Source: Leptobrachium leishanense
Taxonomy: Eukaryota; Chordata; Amphibia; Anura; Megophryidae
Reading direction: 5' to 3'
Assembly (NCBI GenBank): GCA_009667805.1
Contig: CM019075.1
Coordinates: forward strand, 14,709,738-14,773,737
DNA: 64,000 nt
Part shown: positions 54,541-64,000 of the stretch, one piece after another
How the letters are laid out: each line of letters begins with the position of its first letter
Position numbering within the stretch: the stretch's first letter is position 1
Notes under the pieces: model-generated
Seen by the model: only the letters and a program-made list of their open reading frames with translations
Database searches by the model: none
What the model was told of the DNA's origin: nothing
Program-made: the position numbers and the translations under genes

Positions 54541-57500
54541 TTTTGCAAGTGATACCTCACTCATCAGTTCCGGTCGCGGGGCGCCTGCGACACTTTCCAC
54601 ACAGTTGGGCCTTACTAACATCAGACTCATGGGTTCTAAACACGGTTCAGGGATTCACTATAGACTTCACCGACACTCCACATCAGTCGTCACCACCACG
54701 CCCGTTGACTCTGGCATCACACTTACACACACTGGTACACACCGAAGTCTTGAGCCTCCAAGAAAAAGGAGCAATAGAACCGTCAGACAACCCATTTTTT
54801 ATCAGCAACCTCTTTGTAGTTGCCAAAAAAGGAGGCGGTTATCGCCCCGTAATAAATCTGAAGGAATTAACCACTTCGATGCTGAGGACGCGCTGATGTC
54901 AGCCCGGCATCCGGAACAGCAGCCGTCGGAATTTGGTGTCATCGCGGCAGCGCGATGACACCAAATTCAGGCGCCCCCCCCCGCATGTGCGGAGGAGGCG
55001 CCTGAAAGGGAGGGGGGGGGAGGTCCTTCGGACCTCTTTCCCTCCCGATCGGCGGCTCTGCGGGGGTTAACCCAGGCATCATTTGGAAGGGCACAGCCTG
55101 CCCTTCCAAATGATGCCTGGCATTAACCCCTGGGGGGCTGGATCGCGAATCGGCGCTGAAAAGCGCCGGTTTGCGATCCTTTCCCGGAGCTGGCCGACAT
55201 CTTGGATGTCGGCCAAGCCTCCGGGAACTCCCCCTGAGGACTGGCGTCATCGTGCGTAGCACGATGACGCCAGTCCTGGACTTAACCCTTAACTGCCACC
55301 AACTGTGGAGATAGGGAGTTCCAATGAACTCCCTATCTCCCGATCCGTGGCAGCTAGGGGTTAAATTTTGGTATGGTTGGATCGGCCAGAGCATGGCCGT
55401 TCCAACGATACCAAACATGAAAGTGAAAAATTTTGTAAAAAAAAAAAATTATAAAAAAAAAATAAACACTTTTTTTTCTTTTTTTTGGTTTGTTAATGCA
55501 GCAATATTGTTCCCATTTCAATTATAATGTGAACAATGATGCTGCACTAACGATTTTTGTATGCGGTGCGTTTGTTAAAAATAGTGTAATTTTCCCCCAA
55601 AAAAAATGTAACGAGACCCCATCTCTAATTTTTTTAACAAGCGCACCCCATACAAAATATAACCGCAATTGCTCGCATGTTAAAATGTGAAAAAAAACAC
55701 TTTACACATTGTAAATTATTGAAAATACATATTTTATTGCATTTTTTGTTATAATATACAGACATGACATAACGTATACATATAATAATGACGTATTATG
55801 AATCTACCGAGTCTGACGGAAAGAACGATATATAATATGTCTGGGTCATATACTAAAATAAGCCTTCAAAACACGTTTAAATATGATGAGCAAAACCGGT
55901 AAAAATGACCTCAGCACAGGGGCGGGAAAAGCCTCAGCAGCGAAAGGGTTAAACGATTGGGTAACATATCGCCACTTCAAGATGGAAGGAATCCACACAA
56001 TGAAGGAGTTACTGATACCTGGGGATTGGCTGGTCAAACTGGATCTCAAAGACGCCTATTTGACAGTTCCCATTCGAGAAGACTTCCGAGAATTCCTCGT
56101 ATTCCCCTGGAACGGAAGAATGTGGAAGTTCACATGCCTCCCGTTCGGCCTGTCATCAGCACCATGGTGCTTCACCAAGGTGATGAAACCGGTGATAGCT
56201 CACCTCAGATCAAGAGGAATTCGCTTAGTTATATATCTCGACGACATTCTAATAATGTCTCAGTCACACACCACTCTGCAAATACATTTACACTGGACCA
56301 TTCAACTACTCCAAGGACTCGGGTTTCTGGTCAATATGGAGAAATCGATTCTACAACCATCACATCGACTAGAGTTCCTGGGTTTCATTCTAGACTCGAC
56401 GTCTCAAACTCTGAGCCTCCTGAACTCCAAGGTCCTTTCTATCAAGAAAGAAGTCCATACCCTGTTACGTCATCGATCCACACCATTGCGGCAGATAGCA
56501 CGCATCATAGGTCTCATGTCAGCAACACGGCATGCAGTGTTTCCGGCTCCTCTACATTTCTGAGCCCTCCAGAGATTGAAGGCCCGTTTTCTCCGGTCAG
56601 ACCCCTCCTACAATACGATTGTGAAGGTCACAGAAGACGTGAACCAGGATCTACACTGGTGGATTTCAGATCTACACCTTTGGAATGGAAGCCCTCTTCA
56701 CTTCCCAGCTCCTACACTCGTGATCGAATCAGATGCCAGTCGCCTGGGTTGGGGTGCTCGATGCGAGGATCTGGAAACGGGAGGTCGATGGTCCCTAGAC
56801 GAAACATCATTCCACATCAATGCCCTGGAATTACTAGCGGCCTCCTTCGCTCTCAAATGTTTCACGAAAGAGACAACCCATCAATCTATTCTCCTGAGAT
56901 TGGACAATTTCCCAGCCGTTCGTTATATCAACAGCCTAGGTGGCCCACGTTCAATTCAACTGAAGTTGATGGCACGTTACCGTTGGGATTTCTGCTTCCA
57001 ACAACATCTTCACGTGTCAGCACAGTTCATCCCGGGACTCTCGAATGTAATAGCAGACTGGAATTCGAGACATTTTCACGACGCAGGCGACTGGTCGCTA
57101 CACTCTTCAGCCTTCTCAGCGCTCTCTCTACGGTGGGGTCCATTCCACACGGACTTATTTGCATCCCGGCTGAATGCAAAGCTACCCAAATTCTTCAGCT
57201 GGCGTCCAGACCCAGACGCAGTGGCGACGGACACGTTCCTCCAGACATGGTCGCAGGGACGCCACTATGCTTTTCCACCATTCGCCCTGATTCAAAGAGT
57301 GTTGAATGTCATCAGGACTCATCGTGTCACCCTGGTACTGGTGACTCCATTCTGGCCGTCTCAAGCATGGTTTCCATCGTTACTGGACCTAGTGACCGAG
57401 ACACCTCGTCTACTCCCGAACATGCAGAATATACTCCTAGACCCGGAAGGACGACCCCACCCACTGATGTCGTCAGGCCATCTGCATCTCATGGGGTGGT

Positions 57501-57664
57501 TGCTGTCAGGATCAGTAGAACTTCAGGTGGCATATCGAGCTCTACTGCCGCATTGCTTGAACAATCTTGGGCCCCAGGAACCAGAGGAGTATACAGTTCC
57601 TACTGGTCCAAATGGTCTAGCTGGTGTATCGAACGGGCTCAAGATCCCTTTTCTGCCCCTCTAA
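54541..57664 (+). pseudogene. DIRS reverse transcriptase / RNase H ORF, interrupted by a MITE
   Basis: The first part (LSLQEKGAIEPSDNPFFIS; GGGYRPVINLKEL) is the start of the RT fingers. It is broken at 54870 by a TTAA-flanked MITE and resumes in the same phase at 55953. The palm has LPFGLSSAPWCF and YLDDILIMS. A TGA at 56561-56563 interrupts the frame, which then continues with RNase H (IESDASRLGWGA; HINALELLAASFA; LLRLDNFPAVRYI; VIADWNSR) and a C-terminal region to 57664. The TGA sits where Arg (CGA) is expected. Confidence 0.85.
54871..55948. mobile_element. piggyBac-like MITE with serial perfect hairpins, copy 2, inside the DIRS RT
   Basis: TTAA duplicated (54867-54870 and 55949-55952). 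The ends CCACTTCGATGCTGAGG and CCTCAGCAGCGAAAGGG are inverted. The interior is a chain of hairpins: 54929-54968 (18-bp perfect arms), 54968-55004, 55072-55120 (22-bp perfect), 55140-55179 (18 bp, two mismatches), 55183-55225, 55238-55276 (18-bp perfect), 55307-55340 (15-bp perfect) and about 55366-55414. The right half is AT-rich, with further weaker inverted repeats near 55495-55660. It has no coding frame. It is younger than the DIRS. Confidence 0.85.
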
Positions 57665-58450
57665 ATTTTGTACTAGATTTTTTGTCTTCAGTTTTCGACT
57701 CCGGAATAGCTTATCGCTCTTTGAATGTGTTACGATCAGCTATGTCATCAGGACATATAGGCTTTGAGGGTGTTTCGCTTGGTCGTCATCCCCTAGTGTG
57801 TCGACTCCTATGAGGTGCCCGCTTTGCTCGTCCCCCACAACCACGATATGTTACGACATGGGACGTTAATATTGTTTTGCGGTTTTTACTCGCCTGGCCT
57901 GATAACCATGGTTTATCCCTGCGTAAGTTATCAGCCAAGTTGTTGATGCTCCTTTGTTTAGTGTCTTGTAAACGTGTAGGAGATGTGAGGGCACTAGATT
58001 TTGGAGTTCGCTCCTTCCTCCCTGAGGGTGTCCATTTTAATATTTCCAGACGCACTAACACTTCCATTTCCCAGGCTTTTTTTCCGAGTTTCCAACTACA
58101 ACCCGGGTTATGCCCCGTCCGTTGTTTACAAGAGTATGAGGAACGTACTCTTCCTCTTCAACATAAATTTACAGATAACGCCCTTATTTATTTCATTTAA
58201 GCCACCCTTCCTTCCGGTCAGCTCGCCAACCTTAGCGAGATGGATTCGTTGGCTTTTGGAATTAACAGGAATTGATGTTTCCCAGTACGGTGCACATTCG
58301 GTACGGAGTGCAGTTGCTTCTAAGGCAGTATCAACCGGTTGCCGTTTAGAAGATCTATTACGTTCAGCTGATTGGTCAAGAGAATCTACTTTTAGAGAAT
58401 TTTATTTTAAGCCTATATCACACTGGTCCTCCGGTGTGTTAGATGTTTGA
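57540..58450 (+). pseudogene. DIRS tyrosine recombinase ORF, frame-broken
   Basis: It starts in a frame overlapping the RT/RNase H end (LLEQSWAPGTRGVYSSYW, the SAM-like N-terminal domain). A TGA at 57811-57813 replaces a probable Arg codon. CLVSCKRVGDVRALD carries the first catalytic Arg. A frame change near 58195 leads to GAHSVRSAVASKA (HxxR) and ESTFREFYFKP (the nucleophilic Tyr), then TGA at 58448-58450. This enzyme integrates the circular DNA copy. The gene as written is broken at two places. Confidence 0.85.
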
Positions 58451-58480
58451 TATAGATACGATTTCGGAGAGCTTTGAACT

Positions 58481-58563
58481 TGCAAATATGAGCCTCCGTG
58501 TCCTGCCTTAAAATTACTAAATTTTCCTATTTCATAACGGAAAGTTTGAATTTTATTAAGGAC
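58481..58563 (+). repeat. DIRS internal complementary region
   Basis: 58481-58510 is the exact reverse complement of the left outer end (52456-52485). 58511-58563 is the reverse complement of the right outer end (59142-59193). Together they form a template for joining the ends during circle formation. 58586-58959 is non-coding tail before the right terminal repeat. Confidence 0.9.
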
Positions 58564-58959
58564 ACGGAGGCGAATATTTCCCTCCCTTTCCCTCCCTGTC
58601 AAGTTGTACGATTATCAAATACTTCAATAAAATTCTGACTTTGTGTTTTTTTTTTTATGAACTTGTCGATACTGTATACATATATCTATATATTACACTG
58701 CTTGATACAATAAAGTTATTTGATTTTTCGTGTACTGAAATTATTTCAGCGCTAGTCCAGCGTGTTCTTCGTATTGCACGCAGTCAAAGACTCACATGCT
58801 AACACACATTCCATGTTTGTGTTCTCTCTTTTCAGCCTCAGGTACATTTCAATAAGTACTGGCTTTACTGGATCCTCTTCTACTGGATGATCCATCTTCG
58901 TCCTTCATCCGTTTTAATTCCCGTTGGACTTCTTCAGTTCTAGACGTCTTCGCTATTTT

Positions 58960-59141
58960 CAAGAAAGAGGTTTAATGGACGTTGGGGAGACAGATATATA
59001 GACTTTGGACATTCCATACTGCACTGTGGGAGGGGTGTTGCAGGATGTACCATGTTGATACTATTTTTTGTCAAGTTTTATACTTTTCTGTCTATCTTCT
59101 TGCTGCTGTTTAAATTAAAGCGAGAAAGAGACTGCAAATAT
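58960..59141 (-). repeat. DIRS right inverted terminal repeat
   Basis: The reverse complement of 52477-52658. The outer unique end (59142-59193) is matched only by the internal complementary region. Confidence 0.9.
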
Positions 59142-59193
59142 GTCCTTAATAAAATTCAAACTTTCCGTTATGAAATAGGAAAATTTAGTAATT

Positions 59194-59728
59194 ATTGTGA
59201 CAGTATGGTGGAAGATGGTGTTATACATCATATGGAAAAAAAATGGCGTATAATACATATTGATACGATATCAATAATATATATAACCTATTTAACAATA
59301 TTTGTGGTCGAAAGGATCGATATTAATAGCGATCAATAAAGTGGTGATATTTATCGGTTATTTATAGTAAATTTCCATTATATAATGATTTATAAAGTAG
59401 AACTATTTTATCCTAAAAGTGGTAAATCACTCGCATTGGCATTGTGACAAACTTACTTCACTAAAATATCTTAATCTATTATTGTAATATGTGAAAAAAA
59501 TAATATCTAATCATAAATATGTTGAATATTGATAATAGAATATTAATGATCTATAGTATGGACCCAATATAAATTCTAAAATTTATGGCACCTTAAATGA
59601 TAAATAAATGAAAAATGAATATAAAATTAAGATAATAAAATTAATAAATATAAATGTAGGAATAGACACCTATGATTTAAATAATTAAGAAGATATAACA
59701 TATGGGAGGTTGGCTTACTCACATGGGT
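59194..59728. other. AT-rich sequence between the DIRS and the Penelope-like ORF
   Basis: It continues the AT-rich repeat of 51.9-52.4 kb across the DIRS insertion. No gene is seen. It is the 3' flank of the minus-strand endonuclease ORF. Confidence 0.4.
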
Positions 59729-60610
59729 TTACAGAAAGTGGGTGACTTCGAAATCATCATTCAAACCACCCGGTGACAAGGTGCCCATTTCATATATAGT
59801 GCGCATTTCTTCCTGTCCCAATTTTCTAATGAAACCTTCACCTATAGCCATTTGTTTAACCTGTTTAATTGCTATGAATTTTAAACCAACAGGGATACTA
59901 TTATGTATCTTCTTATAATGAAGAGAGACTGAGTGTTGTTCAAAACCTTTTTTTATGTTTCTAACATGTTCTGATATTCTTATGTTAAAAGCTCTTTTTG
60001 TGCGGCCTATATACTGTAGGCCGCATGTGCATTCCAACATATAAATGATGTTTTTAGAGAAACAGTTAAGGACACCCTTAATGACAATTTCCTGATTATT
60101 TTTATAATTATGATATGATCCTTTAAACCCTTTTTTATTGCCGGTAGATCTGCAGGCTAGACACTGCCCGCAGTTGTAGAAGCCCTGCTTCAGTTGAAAG
60201 AATTCTTTTCTACAACTAATCTTTTTGGTCTTACTATGGACTAAGTTGGTTTTTTTTAGATTTTTCGCTCCTCTGAAAATAATTTTCGGTGTCTTGCCTA
60301 CATATTCCTTAAGATCTTTATCATTATGTAGTATATGCCAATGTTATTTGAATTTTTTTTTTACATATGGTGTTTTATTACTGTAATCACAGATGAAACT
60401 CACTTCTTCATTTTCCAATCTTTTTTTAGGTTTATATTTTAATAATTCTTCTCGTTTCTCATGGGCTAATCCATCTTTGCTTTTTTGCTTTGCTTTTTTA
60501 CATAATTGCCCGGGGGTACACATCGTGAATGATGATTGAGAGATCGCGATTTCACGAAGTGAATGGAACGCATAGCTGGAACGCGGAAGCTGCGCACCGC
60601 GCCTGCGCAA
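59729..60610 (-). pseudogene. Penelope-like element ORF, C-terminal part with GIY-YIG endonuclease
   Basis: On the minus strand the linker reads FYNCGQCLACRSTGN, then IIYMLECTCGLQYIGRTKR, the GIY-YIG-type nuclease start (here with YIGRT), followed by RISEHVRNIKKG and GEGFIRKLGQEEMRTIYEMG, and a stop just below 59729. Upstream (60344-60610) a separate frame (EKREELLKYKPKKRLENEE) is offset by a frame change at an A-run near 60350. The reverse-transcriptase domain is absent: the terminal region is joined directly to this C-terminal half. GIY-YIG nucleases cut target DNA for Penelope-like integration. Confidence 0.82.
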
Positions 60611-61440
60611 AATGGCGCCGTACCCGCGGAATCAGGGGAAGCTTCAGAGCGAGGCATGGAGCGCACGCCATCCACGGATTGGCAACATGTGGAGACATTT
60701 CCGTTTTTGATTCGGGAGACTATAACAACACGTCTGGAAGTTCTGACCTAATGATACCAGCTGATGAAGCCGTAGCTTAGCAGCGAAACGCGTCCTGGAC
60801 CTGTATATTTTGTTTTTAAAATATGTTAATTTTAAATAAATCCTTTTCAGAACGAGTTCCAGCATTACACCTGTTTTTTTCTTGGATTTTTGACCACACA
60901 AAAATCCATGGGCGTTTACCTTGAGCTTGAATAGGCTCCAACGAATGTGAGTTGTCATTCATTCATATTTCTTTATTAGATCTATGACATACCAGATACG
61001 CACAGAGATTTCTTCTGTTTTTGTTTTACATCCTTTCACTGAACATATTGTGAAGAATCACCGGCACTAAGGAGTGGGTTTCCTGAGAATATTTCGGAAA
61101 AAAAACAACCCGCAGGCGTTTACCCGCTTAGAGCCAGTGTTGAGGCTCTCCCTTTGTGAGTGAATATCATACCACCATATAGAATATATACTCTGTGTGA
61201 GATATACTGCACCAATATAGTATTTCCGTTTTGTCTCCTCCAAAATTTTTCTATTGAGGACGTCACCACAAAGACTGCCCGACATCCCATTGCGTTTAAT
61301 TTCGCGCCGACCAGATACGTATTTCATTCTAGTGCTTTTTCTTGGTTTGGGGGAAACCACTGACCATCTGGTTGAGCTGGGTATTGGGCGGTAACACAAA
61401 TCTGGGCGCTTACCACTGTTTCTTTTTTGTGAATAGCTAT
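60487..61440 (-). mobile_element. Penelope-like terminal region, arm B of the inverted pair
   Basis: The reverse complement of 49930-50806, with arm B retaining about 90 bp at its outer end that arm A lacks. Going along the minus strand it leads directly into the ORF remnant ending at 59729. A 10-bp insertion (about 60657-60668) and a few substitutions distinguish it from arm A. Confidence 0.72.
60757..60798 (+). ncRNA. Hammerhead ribozyme motif B
   Basis: CCAG (60757-60760), CTGATGA (60761-60767), stem II GCCG-TAGCTTAG-CAGC with one A-C mismatch, GAAA (60785-60788), short stem III, GTC (60792-60794), CTGG (60795-60798). It differs from motif A at one stem II base, which should weaken folding. 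It is on the opposite strand to the adjoining endonuclease ORF. Confidence 0.7.
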
Positions 61441-62096
61441 TTATCTGTATAATAAATATACTGATATTTATCAAGGATACCCCGGTATGTGCACAGACGT
61501 CACAGAGGAAACTGATCTAGGAGAGAAGGAGGGTTCTATAGGGTAGGAGAATCTGCATAACTGTGTGGTTGGTCGTCATGAAATGTTATAAGGAATGTGT
61601 ATATAGGGAGAGGATAATGATGTGCAGCACCTCCACATGGGGATATCTGGGTTTAGGTTACAGGAGATGTGCTCGACCCTCCTGAAACTTGCGTCTGCAT
61701 TCGCCCCTGGTGAACGGAATGAAAATTGGAAATACATAAAACAACATGTGTGACTAGCACACAAAGTGACGTTTAAGGTTACTCTGTGCACTGAGTATTT
61801 GGGGGCTTTTTTTAGCTAGTAGTAATAAAGTTAAAAAGCAAAGTCTTTCCTTTTCAGTAACAAAAAAAAATGATTTAATACCTTAAACCGGTGTTCTTCA
61901 TCCACTGTGCTGTCATCGAGCTTGTTCCCCAATCAAACGCATCTCATACAAAGCTTGTTTGTCAGACAGCCAGGAAGTGCAATTCCCAGAACTGTGATTG
62001 TCACTGCCATGCACAGGGGCTACAAGACTAGAATTTTTCTTTTTAATCTGGACCCGTGCACCATAACCAGTTTAAACTGAAGTTATTTTGAATTAC
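61441..62096. other. Unique intronic sequence beside the RIIAD1 exon
   Basis: No transposon or gene signature. It contains the 5' part of the large intron on the minus strand. Donor GTAATT is at 62096-62091. Confidence 0.4.
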
Positions 62097-62143
62097 CTGC
62101 TGCAAACTCCCGGATATTATCGGGCCTCTTCAGGAGGAGTTCC
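62097..62143 (-). CDS. riiad1: RIIAD1 penultimate exon (RIIa domain)
   Basis: 47 nt on the minus strand between acceptor TTTTCCCCAAG and donor GTAATT. One base completes an Arg codon, then ELLLKRPDNIREFAA, then one base of an Asp codon finished in the exon at 29116-29204. The LKRPDNI.EFAADYF core is diagnostic of RIIAD1 among RIIa-fold proteins. The RIIa fold is an X-type helical dimer that docks A-kinase anchoring proteins. The exons coding for the N-terminus lie beyond the window's right edge. The intron to the next exon would be 32,892 bp. Confidence 0.82.
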
Positions 62144-62254
62144 CTTGGGGAAAACCAAACAAAGCAGAGGTGAGTAGCACGTTGTAGTATGGTGTGAGAG
62201 AAAGTGTCATGTACATGTATGGTAGGTTGCAGCCACACATAGTCATACATTGCG

Positions 62255-63857
62255 CTCACGTGAGGGGACCCTGTAACCTGACTGATCTGTATCTGCCAAT
62301 GTGAGGGGGCCCTGTAACTTGACTGATCCATCTCTGCCAATGTGAGGGGGCCCTGTAACCTGACTCATCTGTATCTGCCAATGTGAAGGGGCCCTGTAAC
62401 CTGACTGATCCATCTCTGCCAATGTGAGGGGGCCCTGTAACCTGACTCATCTGTATCTGCCAATGTGAGGGGACCCTGTAACCTGACTCATCTGTATCTG
62501 CCAATGTGAGGGGGCCCTGTAACCTGACTGATCCATCTCTGCCAATATGAGGGGGCCCTGTAACCTGACTCATCTGTATCTGCCAATGTCAGGGGGCCCT
62601 GTAACTTGACTGATCCATCTCTGCTAATGTGAGGGGGCCCTGTAACCTGACTCATCTGTATCTGCCAATGTGAAGGGGCCCTGTAACCTGACTGACCTCT
62701 CTCTGCTAATGTGAGGGGACCCTGTAACCTGACTGACCTATCTCTGCTAATGTGAGGGGACCCTGTAACCAGACTGACCTATCTCTGCTAATGTGAGGGG
62801 ACCCTGTAACCAGACTGACCTATCTCTGCTAATGTGAGGGGACCCTGTAACCAGACTGACCTATCTCTGCTAATGTGAGGGGACCCTGTAACCTGACTGA
62901 CCTATCTCTGCCAATGTGAGGGGACCCTGTAACTTGACTCATCTGTATCTGCCAATATGAGGGGACCCTGTAACCTGGCTGACCTCTCTCTGCTAATGTG
63001 AGGGGGCCCTGTAACTTGACTGATCCATCTCTGCTAATGTGAGGGGACCCTGTAACCTGACTGACCTATCTCTGCTAATGTGAGGGGACCCTGTAACCAG
63101 ACTGACCTCTCTCTGCTAATGTGAGGGGACCCTGTAACCTGACTGACCTATCTCTGCTAATGTGAGGGGACCCTGTAACCAGACTGACCTCTCTCTGCTA
63201 ATGTGAGGGGACCCTGTAACCTGACTGACCTCTCTCTGCTAATGTGAGGGGACCCTGTAACCAGACTGACCTCTCTCTGCTAATGTGAGGGGACCCTGTA
63301 ACCTGACTGACCTATCTCTGCTAATGTGAGGGGACCCTGTAACCTGACTGACCTAGCTCTGCTAATGTGAGGGGACCCTGTAACCTGACTGACCTATCTC
63401 TGCTAATGTGAGGGGACCCTGTAACCTGACTGACCTATCTCTGCTAATGTGAGGGGACCCTGTAACCTGACTGACCTAGCTCTGCTAATGTGAGGGGACC
63501 CTGTAACCAGACTGACCTATCTCTGCTAATGTGAGGGGACCCTGTAACCTGACTGACCTAGCTCTGCTAATGTGAGGGGACCCTGTAACCTGACTGACCT
63601 ATCTCTGCTAATGTGAGGGGACCCTGTAACCTGACTGACCTATCTCTGCTAATGTGAGGGGACCTGTAAACTGACTGACCTAGCTCTGCTAATGTGAGGG
63701 GACCCTGTAACCAGACTGACCTATCTCTGCTAATGTGAGGGGACCCTGTAACCAGACTGACCTATCTCTGCTAATGTGAGGGGACCCTGTAACCTGACTG
63801 ACCTAGCTCTGCTAATGTGAGGGGACCCTGTAACCAGACTGACCTATCTCTGCTAAT
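62255..63857 (+). repeat. 41-bp satellite array, about 39 units
   Basis: Unit GTGAGGGGACCCTGTAACCT then GACTGACCTATCTCTGCTAAT. The first about 450 bp alternate two variants (ending CATCTGTATCTGCCAAT or GATCCATCTCTGCCAAT), an 82-bp higher-order pattern. Later units are more uniform and vary mainly at CTATCTC/CTCTCTC/CTAGCTC and CCTGAC/CCAGAC. Confidence 0.92.
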
Positions 63858-64000
63858 TATTATTATTATTATTCTTTATTTATAAAGCGCCAGCATATTC
63901 CGCAGCGCTGTACAATAAGCACAGTAAAGACAGGGTTACAATACATTGAACAACATTTGACAAACAGTACAGGAGGAGATGAGGGCCCTATTCCCGTAGG
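63858..64000 (-). mobile_element. L2-type LINE 3' end, continuing past the window
   Basis: It begins with (ATT)n directly at the last satellite unit, then TTTATAAAGCGCCAGCATATTCCGC and GAACAACATTTGACAAACAGTACAGG, the same 3' UTR seen on the minus strand at 48.4-48.6 kb. The body lies beyond 64 kb. Confidence 0.8.

Larger units (their letters stand above)
52456..59193 (+). mobile_element. DIRS-type tyrosine-recombinase retrotransposon, structurally complete
   Basis: 6738 bp including a nested 1078-bp MITE plus its TTAA duplication. Inverted terminal repeats of about 182 bp (52477-52658 and 58960-59141) have short unique outer extensions on each side. An internal complementary region (58481-58563) joins the complements of both outer ends, the hallmark of DIRS circular intermediates. 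gag, RT/RNase H and tyrosine recombinase are in order. There is no integrase and no target duplication, as expected for this order. Coding regions carry two in-frame stops from probable CGA-to-TGA change, one TAA and one frame change. Confidence 0.92.

Noticed and set aside
55957..57813. 618-codon open frame overlapping the DIRS RT/RNase H
   Set aside because: Most of it is a shadow frame. Only its last part (from about 57540) matches the tyrosine recombinase start.
62255..63857. Regular 41-bp repeat considered as a CRISPR array
   Set aside because: There are no unique spacers between repeats, and the context is vertebrate. It is a simple satellite.

Overview
The window looks like anuran (frog) genomic DNA. 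It has a single-exon, frog-type TRIM gene and exons split by very long introns. Its dense mixed transposon load (Tc1, hAT, piggyBac-like MITEs, L2, chromodomain Ty3/gypsy, DIRS, Penelope-like) is typical of large amphibian genomes. All assignments come from reading the sequence. No database search was possible.

Host genes. (1) 1742-3355 (+) is an intact RING/B-box/coiled-coil/PRY-SPRY TRIM gene. A composite ETS-IRF/ISRE-like site lies directly before its ATG, and a MITE begins at its stop codon. (2) Two minus-strand exons, 62097-62143 and 29116-29204, with matching splice phases, encode the C-terminal half of an RIIa-domain protein that I recognise as RIIAD1. Its last intron would be about 32.9 kb and holds most of the window's transposons. 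Two weaker minus-strand exon candidates lie at 27289-27374 and 25566-25662.

Layout. 0-1.3 kb: Tc1 end and MITE family A. 1.7-3.4 kb: TRIM. 3.4-9.2 kb: MITEs and solo LTRs. 10-16.5 kb: a three-level nest (solo LTR, then a complete chromodomain Ty3/gypsy element, plus a retroposon tail), each level checked by target-site duplications. 19.9-25 kb: Penelope-like remnant, L2, hAT elements, a second copy of the same solo LTR, SINE. 28-35.4 kb: minisatellites around the RIIAD1 terminal exon. 36.4-39.4 kb: L2, a hAT-type element carrying a cyclophilin exon fragment, a MITE. 39.7-45.3 kb: a second, minus-strand chromodomain element. 46-47.8 kb: a 31-bp satellite interrupted by a full-length MITE. 48.4-49.8 kb: L2. 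49.9-61.4 kb: an inverted pair of Penelope-like terminal regions, each with a hammerhead-ribozyme motif, bracketing a complete DIRS element (52456-59193) that is itself interrupted by a piggyBac-like MITE built from serial perfect hairpins. 62.2-63.9 kb: a 41-bp satellite, then an L2 tail running out of the window.

The most notable points are the RIIAD1 intron stuffed with nested, mostly young elements; Tf1/sushi-style self-priming signals in both chromodomain elements; the serial-hairpin MITEs; paired hammerhead ribozymes lying antisense to the Penelope ORF; and homopolymer-only differences between LTR pairs, which suggest that many apparent frameshifts are assembly errors.
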